Below, one piece after another: positions 10,509 through 16,899 of a stretch of 37,313 nt of DNA. Origin of the DNA: an uncultured Pseudomonadota bacterium (lineage in GTDB: Bacteria; Pseudomonadota; Gammaproteobacteria; Burkholderiales; Eutrophovitaceae); assembly GCA_937983055.1 (NCBI GenBank), contig CALJLA010000033.1, positions 1 through 37,313 of the forward strand. Reading direction: 5' to 3'. How positions within the stretch are numbered: position 1 is the stretch's first letter; every line of letters starts with the position of its first letter. Under the pieces are notes generated by a model. The model saw only the letters and a program-made list of their open reading frames with translations, was not told the origin of the DNA and searched no databases. The translations under genes and the position numbers were made by a program.

Positions 10509-11837
10509 ATGAACAACGCAAAAACAGTTGACCTGATTATCGAAACCTCCTGGGTTATTCCGGTCGACCCGGTGAACACGGTTCTGACCGATCACGCGGT
10601 CGCCATCGACGGGGGCCGCATTGTCGAAGTCCTTCCTGCATCAACAGCACGCGAAAAGTACCGCGCCCGCCGAACCGAAGCCCTGGAAGGTCACGCACTG
10701 ATCCCCGGCCTGGTGAATCTTCACACGCACGCGGCTATGGCGCTGCTGCGCGGGCTGGCGGATGACCTGCCCTTGATGGACTGGCTGTCGAAGCACATCT
10801 GGCCTGCTGAAGGCAAGCACGTGTCGGCGCAATTCGTGCACGACGGTACTGCGCTCGCCTGCGCCGAGATGCTTCGCGGCGGCGTTACCTGCTTCAACGA
10901 CATGTACTTCTTTCCCGAAATGGCGGGCCGCGCGGCCATGGAAACGGGCATGCGCGCGGTACTCGGGATCGTGCTGATCGAGTTTCCGACCGTTTACGCG
11001 AGCGACCCCCAGGACTACCTGCGACGGGGTCTTGCCGCCCGGGATGAATTGAAGCACCAGCCTCTCCTCAGCTTCTGCATGGCGCCGCATGCGCCCTATA
11101 CCGTATCGGATCGAAGCTTCGAACAGATCGCGACGCTTGCCGACCAACTCCAGCTGCCCATCCATGTCCATGTTCACGAGACCCGCGGCGAGATCGAGGA
11201 AAGCCTGAAACAGCACGGATTGCGCCCCCTGCCAAGACTGCAGCGTCTGGGCCTGCTTGGCCCAGGGTTGATCGCAGTCCACGCGGTACACGTGGACGAC
11301 GTCGAGATCGCCATGCTCGCTGCGGAAGGCTGCTCCGTAGCGCACTGCCCTGCCTCCAACCTGAAGCTCGCCAGCGGATTTGCGCCCGTCGGCAGGATGC
11401 TGGCGTCGGGCATCAACGTCGGGATCGGAACAGACGGCGCCGCAAGCAACAACCGACTCGACATCCTTGCCGAACTGCGCCTGGCCGCACTGGTAGCAAA
11501 GGCGGTTCATGACGACGCGCGCACGCTGGCCTCCCACGCAGCACTCGAAATGGCGACACTCGCCGGCGCACGTGCACTCGGCCTTGAAAAATCAATCGGC
11601 TCCATCACGCCGGGAAAGTACGCCGATCTTGCCGCAGTGAACTTGTCATCGATCGAGCTGTCTCCTTGCTACGATCCGGCGTCGCAGATTGTCTACACGT
11701 CAGGACGTGAGCATGTAGGTGCAGTCTGGGTAAATGGCAGCCAGGTTGTGAAAGAGGGCCGCCTGCTCAAAACGGACGAATCAGAACTCAAGGCAAAGGC
11801 ACGCACTTGGCAGGCAAAGATCCAGAAGCTGGCGTGA
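10509..11837 (+). CDS. mtaD: TRZ/ATZ-family amidohydrolase, MtaD-like (5'-methylthioadenosine / S-adenosylhomocysteine deaminase)
   Basis: A 442-residue metal-dependent deaminase of the amidohydrolase superfamily; close relatives deaminate methylthioadenosine or S-adenosylhomocysteine, and some act on 8-oxoguanine. Metal ligands are visible: HTHAAM (near 73-75), HVHVHET (near 220), the histidine in the AVHVDD region, and GTDGAASNN with the catalytic aspartate (near 308). The order gyrA ... mtaD-ubiG-phosphatase is that of Pseudomonas and relatives. The only reasonable start is ATG 10509, yet it follows a terminator T-run with no Shine-Dalgarno sequence. The 3' end overlaps the probable ubiG start by 4 nt. 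The substrate is by homology only. Confidence 0.85.
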   Translation: MNNAKTVDLIIETSWVIPVDPVNTVLTDHAVAIDGGRIVEVLPASTAREKYRARRTEALEGHALIPGLVNLHTHAAMALLRGLADDLPLMDWLSKHIWPAEGKHVSAQFVHDGTALACAEMLRGGVTCFNDMYFFPEMAGRAAMETGMRAVLGIVLIEFPTVYASDPQDYLRRGLAARDELKHQPLLSFCMAPHAPYTVSDRSFEQIATLADQLQLPIHVHVHETRGEIEESLKQHGLRPLPRLQRLGLLGPGLIAVHAVHVDDVEIAMLAAEGCSVAHCPASNLKLASGFAPVGRMLASGINVGIGTDGAASNNRLDILAELRLAALVAKAVHDDARTLASHAALEMATLAGARALGLEKSIGSITPGKYADLAAVNLSSIELSPCYDPASQIVYTSGREHVGAVWVNGSQVVKEGRLLKTDESELKAKARTWQAKIQKLA

Positions 11838-12553
11838 TTCCGGACGACCGGCCCCGACTTAACGCCGATCCGGCCGAGCTCGACAAGTTTAGCGAGCTGG
11901 CGCATCGCTGGTGGGACCCCAACAGCGAGTTCAAGCCACTCCACGACATTAATCCGCTACGCCTGGCTTACATCGATCGCCTGGCATCGCTCAGCGGTAA
12001 ACGAGTGCTCGACGTGGGCTGCGGCGGGGGAATCCTCGCAGAGGCGATGACCTTGCAAGGGGCCCGCGTCACCGGCATTGATCTCGCCGATAAGCCTTTG
12101 AAAGTGGCCGGTTTGCATTTGCACGAAAGCGGACTGGACATCGAGTACCGAAAGATGTCGGTCGAGGCGTTGGCCCAAGAAGAGCCTCACGCTTTTGATA
12201 TCGTAACCTGCATGGAGATGCTCGAGCATGTTCCTTCACCGGAAAGCACCGTGCGCGCCTGTGCGCAGTTGGTCAAACCCGGTGGATGGGTTTTCTTTGC
12301 GACGATTAATCGAAATCCGAAATCTTACTTGTACGCAATAATCGGAGCGGAGTACATTTTGAAGCTGCTTCCGAAAGGAACTCACGACTACGCGCGACTG
12401 ATTCGCCCGTCGGAGCTTGGCCGGTTTTGTCGCGACGCAAGCCTTGATGTGCACCAGGTTGTCGGCATGAGTTACAACCCTTTTACCCGGCACTATTCTC
12501 TGACGGCGGATACCTCCGTCAACTACATCCTGAGCGCTCGAACACCTGCGTAA
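11834..12553 (+). CDS. ubiG: ubiquinone biosynthesis O-methyltransferase
   Basis: UbiG makes both O-methylations of ubiquinone synthesis with S-adenosylmethionine. Family features are the N-terminal DKFSELAHRWWDPNSEFKPLH, the SAM motif VLDVGCGGGILAEAMT, CMEMLEHVP, and NRNPKSYL with the following amphipathic membrane-binding segment. I prefer the GTG at 11834, which overlaps the mtaD stop (GTGA) and gives 239 residues, with WWD at nearly the same position as in E. coli UbiG (240 residues); a TTG at 11807 in frame is the alternative, adding 9 residues. The gene indicates a ubiquinone-using respiratory chain. Confidence 0.95.
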   Translation: MIPDDRPRLNADPAELDKFSELAHRWWDPNSEFKPLHDINPLRLAYIDRLASLSGKRVLDVGCGGGILAEAMTLQGARVTGIDLADKPLKVAGLHLHESGLDIEYRKMSVEALAQEEPHAFDIVTCMEMLEHVPSPESTVRACAQLVKPGGWVFFATINRNPKSYLYAIIGAEYILKLLPKGTHDYARLIRPSELGRFCRDASLDVHQVVGMSYNPFTRHYSLTADTSVNYILSARTPA

Positions 12554-12599
12554 GACCGCTCCATCTGGCAACTGCACTGAAGCAAACGAGGAGATACCG

Positions 12600-13184
12600 A
12601 TGAAGAACAAGCCTTTCAGGATCCTGGTCGCGGCGGCCGCGATCGTGCTCGTCTCCGGCTGCTCGCTGAAGACCCAGAATCTCAGTCTCGACCCGAAGAT
12701 CGATGTGGCGCCCGCCCAGGTCGCCGCCGCAACGCTGATCGGACTATCCGTTACGAACCCGCGCCAGACTCAGAAGCTCGGTGAAGTCGGCGACCCGAAT
12801 AACAAGATGGTCGACGTTCTTCTCACGGAGGACTTTTCTCCGAAGCTGTACGCCAAGTTGAAGGCGGCGCTGATCGAGAAAGGATTCGAAGTCGTTCCCT
12901 CCAGCGAGGCGATGACGCGCGCCCTTCGGATCTCGGTAGTGCGGCTGGAGCTGTCATCGGTCAAGACGGCGTTTAATTTCGAAACCGAGCTCAGGGCTGA
13001 GGTTTCCGCGTCGGCCAGGAACGACAGGGAAACCTACGACCGGCTGTTTTATGTACGGAGCTATAAAGAAACGGCGCTCCCGCCCTTCCGCAAAGACAGC
13101 AATGCCCTGGTTAACACCGCTGTCTCGCAGGCGCTGGAAGATATTCTGTCCGACCAGAAGATGCTGCAAATGCTCGCACGCTGA
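12600..13184 (+). CDS. YajG-like lipoprotein
   Basis: A 194-residue predicted lipoprotein: signal MKNKPFRILVAAAAIVLVSGC with lipobox VSGC, acylated on Cys21. The rest resembles the YajG family of uncharacterised periplasmic lipoproteins: a beta-rich start (SLDPKIDVAPA), then a central segment with LTEDFSPKLYAKLKAALIEKGFEVVPSS, and a C-terminal helix NTAVSQALEDILSDQKMLQML. The family's function is not established. A GAGGAG RBS stands 6 nt upstream of the ATG. It lies 46 nt after ubiG and before the HAD phosphatase, with a terminator directly after it. Confidence 0.8.
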   Translation: MKNKPFRILVAAAAIVLVSGCSLKTQNLSLDPKIDVAPAQVAAATLIGLSVTNPRQTQKLGEVGDPNNKMVDVLLTEDFSPKLYAKLKAALIEKGFEVVPSSEAMTRALRISVVRLELSSVKTAFNFETELRAEVSASARNDRETYDRLFYVRSYKETALPPFRKDSNALVNTAVSQALEDILSDQKMLQMLAR

Positions 13185-13202
13185 TCGGTACGCGAAGCTG
13201 AA

Positions 13203-13922
13203 ATGGCGGCCGGCGCATTGCCGGCCGTTTTTCTGCCGGCATCTACGTTGTCCAGGTATTCGGTCATTCTCTTCGACCTCGACGGCACTCTCGCCGACAC
13301 GGCCGGGGACCTCGCGCAAGCGCTCAATCGAATGCGCGAAGCGCGCAGCTTGCCCGCGATGTCGCTAGAACGGCTGCGCCCCCACGCATCCGCCGGCGCC
13401 CGAGGCATGCTGCGAGCCGGTTTTGGTCTCGACCCGGAACACGCCGAATTCGAAGCCATGCGCACGGAATTTCTGGATAGGTATGGGCAGGATCTCATGG
13501 GCACCACTGTCCTGTTTCCGGGCATCGCAGAGTTGCTGGCGTCTATCGAAGCCGCGGGACTGCGCTGGGGCATCGTGACCAACAAGCCCGAACGCTTCAC
13601 GCTGCCGGTACTAAGGGGGCTAGAGTTGCTCGATCGGGCAGCCTGCGTGATCAGCGGGGATTCAACCCCCCACCCAAAACCACACCCGGCACCATTGCAG
13701 AAGGCCTGCACTGACCTCAGGGAGACGCCGCGCGCCTGCCTGTATGTCGGCGACGACGAACGCGACGTCATTTCGGCACGCGCTGCCGGCATGGATGTGA
13801 TGATCGCCCAGTATGGATACCTGGGCGAGAACAGCCATCCCGAAGCCTGGGGCGCAGATGGGATGGTTCAATCCGCCTGGGAACTGGCCGAAATAATCGG
13901 GGTAGAACGCGAAGCAGTTTGA
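13203..13922 (+). CDS. HAD phosphatase, MupP/Gph-like
   Basis: A HAD-superfamily phosphatase of up to 239 residues. Motif I is FDLDGTLADT with the nucleophile Asp, motif II is IVTNKP, the lysine is in the KPHPAPL segment, and motif IV is YVGDDERDVISARAAGM. In Pseudomonas the gene after ubiG is mupP, the N-acetylmuramate-6-phosphate phosphatase of peptidoglycan recycling; phosphoglycolate phosphatase (Gph) is the other reading. Order favours MupP, but sequence alone does not decide. The start is uncertain: the ATG at 13203 lies in a terminator-like hairpin, and a TTG at 13248 (then SRYSVILFDLDG) would give 224 residues with motif I at its usual distance. Neither has a good RBS. Confidence 0.85.
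   Translation: MAAGALPAVFLPASTLSRYSVILFDLDGTLADTAGDLAQALNRMREARSLPAMSLERLRPHASAGARGMLRAGFGLDPEHAEFEAMRTEFLDRYGQDLMGTTVLFPGIAELLASIEAAGLRWGIVTNKPERFTLPVLRGLELLDRAACVISGDSTPHPKPHPAPLQKACTDLRETPRACLYVGDDERDVISARAAGMDVMIAQYGYLGENSHPEAWGADGMVQSAWELAEIIGVEREAV
13207..13232 (+). terminator. intrinsic terminator overlapping the start of the HAD phosphatase
   Basis: An 8-bp perfect stem CGGCCGGC / GCCGGCCG with loop GCATT and five T. It lies 22 nt after the stop of the YajG-like gene, so it probably ends that transcript, and it falls inside the longest reading frame of the next gene. Confidence 0.75.
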
Positions 13923-13980
13923 TAGACTTTGCGGGTTGAAATCGCCTGATCTGCCCGCATATCGGCAATATTAGGTTAAT

Positions 13981-14343
13981 GGGGGCGACCTGGTTTCGAC
14001 GTGGGTTGCGAAGCAGTGTGGTGCATGCCAAGGTCCAGTCACCTTGTAAATCCGCTGGACAACGTATAGTCGCCAACGACGAACGTTACGCTCTAGCCGC
14101 TTAAACCCGGCTAGACTCCGCACCGGTTCTCTCACGGGCCGGGCTGGGCAACCAGCAGCGGAGCCATAGACGTGAGATCGTGTCGGTTGGGGTTACTTCG
14201 GCCGACATTAAACTCAAGGTAACTCGTTCCATGTCAGCCCGTCGGCCGGCGGACTTGGGATTAAATCAAACGGCCTGACTAAGCATGTAGGACCGCCTGT
14301 GGAGAGCTTGCGGACGCGGGTTCGATTCCCGCCGCCTCCACCA
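13981..14343 (+). ncRNA. ssrA: transfer-messenger RNA (tmRNA)
   Basis: tmRNA rescues stalled ribosomes and tags the incomplete protein for proteolysis. The 5' end GGGGGCG pairs with 3' CGCCTCC, followed by ACCA, so the CCA is encoded. The T-arm GCGGGTTCGATTCCCGC is intact near the 3' end, and the 5' D-loop-like GACCTGGTTTCGACG is typical. The tag frame at 14072-14104 reads ANDERYALAA then TAA, with the resume codon GCC. It is a single-piece, unpermuted form of normal length (363 nt). A weak -10 (TATTAG, 13969-13974) precedes the 5' end. No smpB is in the window. Confidence 0.97.
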
Positions 14344-14350
14344 AATAAGA

Positions 14351-14375
14351 AAGCCACCTTCACGGTGGCTTTTTT
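14351..14375 (+). terminator. intrinsic terminator of ssrA
   Basis: An 8-bp stem AAGCCACC / GGTGGCTT with loop TTCAC and a T run begins 8 nt after the tmRNA CCA. The 92 nt from here to the patatin stop hold nothing I recognise. Confidence 0.93.
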
Positions 14376-14467
14376 ATTGGGGGCAGTTGATCTGACCAGC
14401 ACCCGCGATCGGGACGCGCATAGTGCGGTCCCGTCCGCAGCGCGCCGAGAGATCGCAGGATCGGGAC

Positions 14468-15433
14468 TTAAGGCGTGCTGGACAAGGCTCCGGGAGGACT
14501 GTGCCGGGCACCCGCCCCACGGGAACTGTGCGATGCGATCAATTCCTGGATTCTCGGTATGGCCTCGAGCCCTGATCGCTCGCCCTCGATGATGGCGTAG
14601 TTTCGAGAGTCGAAGTTCGTGGCGCTGAGATTACGTATATCGGGTTTGATAACGACGTCGGCACCATCCAGTTCCTCAGCAGCAATCGCCCGACCCATGA
14701 TGGTAAAGGTCTGGAGCAGGACATCGAACGTGTCGCGCAGCCGAGACCGCTGTGGCCGCTCCGATATGTCGACTGCGATAACGATGTCGGCGCCCAGATT
14801 ACGGGCTGCCCGCACCGGCACAGGACTCACGAGTCCGCCGTCCACCAGTTCCCGGTCGCCGACCTTGACCGGTTGAAAAATGCCGGGCACGCTGCTGGAG
14901 GCACGAACCGCGAGTCCGGTGTCGCCACGCTCGAACACGACTGGCTCGCCGGACTGCAGGTCGGTGGCCACTATCGCAAGCTTTCGGTTGAGCCTCTCGA
15001 TTGGTCGGTTCTGCACCGCCCTGTTGATGAAATTCTGAAGTGCCTCGCCCTTGATGAAGCCCCGGTTCGGCAACACCCAGTCGCGCACGGTGTTCTCGTC
15101 CATGGAGAGCGCAATGCGCTGCAGATCGAACCCGTTGTAGCCACCGGCATAGAGCGCACCGACGACGCTGCCCGCGCTGGTGCCCACGACGAGATCGGGC
15201 GTGATGCCGTGTGCTTCGAGCGCCTTGATCACTCCGACATGCGCAAAGCCCTTGGCCGCCCCACCCCCGAGGACCAGCGCAATGGCTGGCGGGGGAGACA
15301 ACTCGACCGGCTCGGCAGACTGCGCCGGGTCGACAGCCGGTGGCCGGCTGGCGCATGCGGACACCAGGAGCAGGAACACTGCCAGCGCGCACCTTGCTGG
15401 TGCCGCCGCGCGGTTATAGCAGCGGTGGATCAC
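14468..15433 (-). CDS. patatin-like phospholipase lipoprotein (RssA-like)
   Basis: A 321-residue serine lipid hydrolase of the patatin family. A short basic start, a hydrophobic run and VSAC (lipobox, Cys near residue 27) suggest a lipoprotein. The oxyanion motif GGGAAKGFAHVGV is near residue 57, the nucleophile elbow GTSAGS near 84-89, and the dyad aspartate in DGGLVSPVPV near 199. The substrate is unknown. The start at GTG 15431-15433 has no clear RBS, so the exact N-terminus is uncertain. It lies 32 nt downstream of bfr on the same strand and might be cotranscribed with it. Confidence 0.85.
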   Translation of the reverse strand: MIHRCYNRAAAPARCALAVFLLLVSACASRPPAVDPAQSAEPVELSPPPAIALVLGGGAAKGFAHVGVIKALEAHGITPDLVVGTSAGSVVGALYAGGYNGFDLQRIALSMDENTVRDWVLPNRGFIKGEALQNFINRAVQNRPIERLNRKLAIVATDLQSGEPVVFERGDTGLAVRASSSVPGIFQPVKVGDRELVDGGLVSPVPVRAARNLGADIVIAVDISERPQRSRLRDTFDVLLQTFTIMGRAIAAEELDGADVVIKPDIRNLSATNFDSRNYAIIEGERSGLEAIPRIQELIASHSSRGAGARHSPPGALSSTP

Positions 15434-15465
15434 TGGTCAGTGCCGGCTGATGGCGCACGCGCCGC

Positions 15466-15939
15466 TCAGTCCTCTTCCATCTGCGATTGCATGTAGTTCT
15501 GGATGCCGACCTTGCCGATCAGATCGAGCTGCGTTTCCAGCCAGTCGATATGCTCTTCCTCGCTCTGCAGGATCTCCTCGAAAAGCTCGCGGGATACATA
15601 GTCCTGAACAGATTCGCAGCAGGCAATCGCCTCGCGCAGGGCCGGGTGGGCCTCCTGCTCAAGCTTGAGATCGCACTTGAGACAGTCCTCCAGATTCTCG
15701 CCGATCAGGAGTTTCCCGAGGTCCTGGAGATTGGGCAGCCCCTCCAGAAAAAGAATTCGCTCGACGAGCTTGTCAGCATGCTTCATCTCATCGATCGACT
15801 CCTTGTATTCGTACTCGCCCAGCCTTTCCAACCCCCAGTTGTTGAACATCCGCGAGTGCAGGAAATACTGGTTGATGGCGGTAAGCTCGTTCTTGAGAAT
15901 CTTGTTCAGGTGCTGGATAACCTTCTTGTCGCCCTTCAT
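15466..15939 (-). CDS. bfr: bacterioferritin
   Basis: Bacterioferritin forms a 24-subunit shell that oxidises and stores iron and binds haem between subunits. The 157 residues begin MKGDKKVIQHLNKILKNELTA at ATG 15937-15939 with GGAGAACAC before it; the in-frame extension upstream is not family-like. Ferroxidase ligands are present: Glu18, Glu51 and His54 in DEMKHAD, Glu in the KLEQEAH segment, and Glu127/His130 in SEEEHIDWLE. The haem ligand Met52 is kept. Its redox partner Bfd is encoded 130 nt upstream on the same strand. A TATAAT lies about 30 nt before the ATG. Confidence 0.96.
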   Translation of the reverse strand: MKGDKKVIQHLNKILKNELTAINQYFLHSRMFNNWGLERLGEYEYKESIDEMKHADKLVERILFLEGLPNLQDLGKLLIGENLEDCLKCDLKLEQEAHPALREAIACCESVQDYVSRELFEEILQSEEEHIDWLETQLDLIGKVGIQNYMQSQMEED

Positions 15940-15967
15940 GTGTTCTCCTCGGGAAGATTCGCTCGAC

Positions 15968-15973
15968 ATTATA
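15968..15973 (-). promoter_or_regulatory. -10 element of a bfr promoter
   Basis: TATAAT on the minus strand, 28 nt before the bfr start. A weak -35 (TTCAGG, 15992-15997) lies 18 nt upstream. This would let bfr be transcribed independently of bfd. Confidence 0.5.
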
Positions 15974-16069
15974 GGCGGCAGGCGTCCTTCGCCTGAAGCG
16001 GCCAAGCTTCAGTCGACACTGTGCCGAGGAACTGTGATTGGCGCGACCGGAGCCGGCGCGCAGATGGCC

Positions 16070-16267
16070 TCAGGCGGCCTCGCGCTGCTCGCGCACGCGA
16101 TCGCAGCGGTTGGTGTCGTCGATCACCTGTTGCGCGCAGTCGGCACAACAGCCGCAGGAAGAGGCGACGCCCAATTCAAGTCGCAAGGCGAGCAGCGAAC
16201 TTGCCCCGCCTGCGACAGCGTCGCGTATCTGACCTTCGGTAATGCCGTTGCAGAGACAGACGTACAT
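16070..16267 (-). CDS. bfd: bacterioferritin-associated ferredoxin
   Basis: Bfd is a small [2Fe-2S] protein that docks on bacterioferritin and reduces its iron core, releasing Fe(II). The 65 residues show the ligand pattern CLC near residues 4-6 and CGCCADC near residues 38-44. That gives the four family cysteines plus one extra. A Fur-box-like site lies 33 nt upstream, as expected for a gene induced when iron is scarce; bfr follows downstream with its own promoter candidate. Confidence 0.93.
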   Translation of the reverse strand: MYVCLCNGITEGQIRDAVAGGASSLLALRLELGVASSCGCCADCAQQVIDDTNRCDRVREQREAA

Positions 16268-16299
16268 GTGGGGTTCCTGAATGCCCGTTAATGCTAGAT

Positions 16300-16318
16300 C
16301 ACAATGAGAATGATTGTC
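16300..16318 (-). promoter_or_regulatory. Fur-box-like operator upstream of bfd
   Basis: CACAATGAGAATGATTGTC matches the 19-bp Fur consensus at 14 positions. It lies between the DUF2325 stop and the bfd start, where it would repress bfd when iron is plentiful. Confidence 0.75.
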
Positions 16319-16320
16319 AA

Positions 16321-16653
16321 TCAGACCTTCGCCTGAGGCCGTTGCGGGCAGTCAGCACAAGCCCAGTCGCCGACCTGCATACCCAAGGTGGCAACAAGAC
16401 AACTCGCGGAGCGCCGGCATGCAATTACCCGGATCCCCTGGGCCTGGGCCCGCGAGCGGTAGGTCCTCATGGCGTTGTGATTCAGGAAGTCTGTGAACAA
16501 AATCAACAAGTCGAGGTTCTTTGGAAGCGCTGCCCCGGTCTTTTGGTGAGCGGGCACCCTCCCCGACACATGGTGCCTTACCTGAATTCCCAACTCACTG
16601 AGAATTTGAGGAATATTGCCCAATCGATCCGCCCCCACCAGCATTGCGTTCAT
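16321..16653 (-). CDS. DUF2325 domain protein
   Basis: A 110-residue soluble protein of the DUF2325 family, whose function is not established. It begins MNAMLVGADRLGNIPQIL with a strong RBS (GGGGAGGA) before ATG 16651-16653. The middle holds LPKNLDLLILFTDFLNHNAM, typical of the family: a Rossmann-like half with a hydrophobic strand then Asp/His. The tail has cysteines in RRSASC and DWACADCPQRP that could bind metal. The stop is 2 nt from the Fur-like site of bfd, and another such site is 25 nt upstream of its own start. Both point to an iron-linked role, which is inference. Confidence 0.8.
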   Translation of the reverse strand: MNAMLVGADRLGNIPQILSELGIQVRHHVSGRVPAHQKTGAALPKNLDLLILFTDFLNHNAMRTYRSRAQAQGIRVIACRRSASCLVATLGMQVGDWACADCPQRPQAKV

Positions 16654-16677
16654 TTGCGGTTCCTCCCCTGTAATCAG

Positions 16678-16696
16678 ACAAATGATAATCGTTCTC
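16678..16696 (-). promoter_or_regulatory. Fur-box-like operator upstream of the DUF2325 gene
   Basis: The site, with core AATGATAATCGTTCTC, matches the 19-bp Fur consensus at 14 positions. It lies 25 nt upstream of the DUF2325 start codon, a position suited to repression. Confidence 0.75.
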
Positions 16697-16844
16697 ATTC
16701 GCATGTCAACCGTTGTGATGCGTTTTCTATCATGAACTGTGGCGAAGTCCCAGGAAGTGCCTATACCAATGCCAGGGCCAGCGCCCGATGTCGGAAGCCG
16801 ACCCGAATTCGAGAAAGGGGTGATGCACCCTCGCAACAGCTCGG

Positions 16845-16863
16845 CAAAATGATTATGATTCTC
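16845..16863 (+). promoter_or_regulatory. Fur-box-like operator upstream of the cytochrome c-FTR1 permease
   Basis: The site, with core AATGATTATGATTCTC, matches the 19-bp Fur consensus at 14 positions. It ends 36 nt before the ATG at 16900 and would control the iron-import genes on the plus strand. Confidence 0.75.
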
Positions 16864-16899
16864 GTTACTCTACGCCAGCCTTCTGAACCGACTTACCAT

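Noticed and set aside
14214..14402. Short minus-strand frame with GGGGNRTRVRKLS-like text
   Set aside because: It is the complement of the tmRNA 3' half, a common false protein call.
16291..16899. 203-codon in-frame extension upstream of the cytochrome c-FTR1 gene
   Set aside because: It crosses Fur-like sites and the DUF2325 gene, and the signal peptide at 16900 fits an N-terminus.
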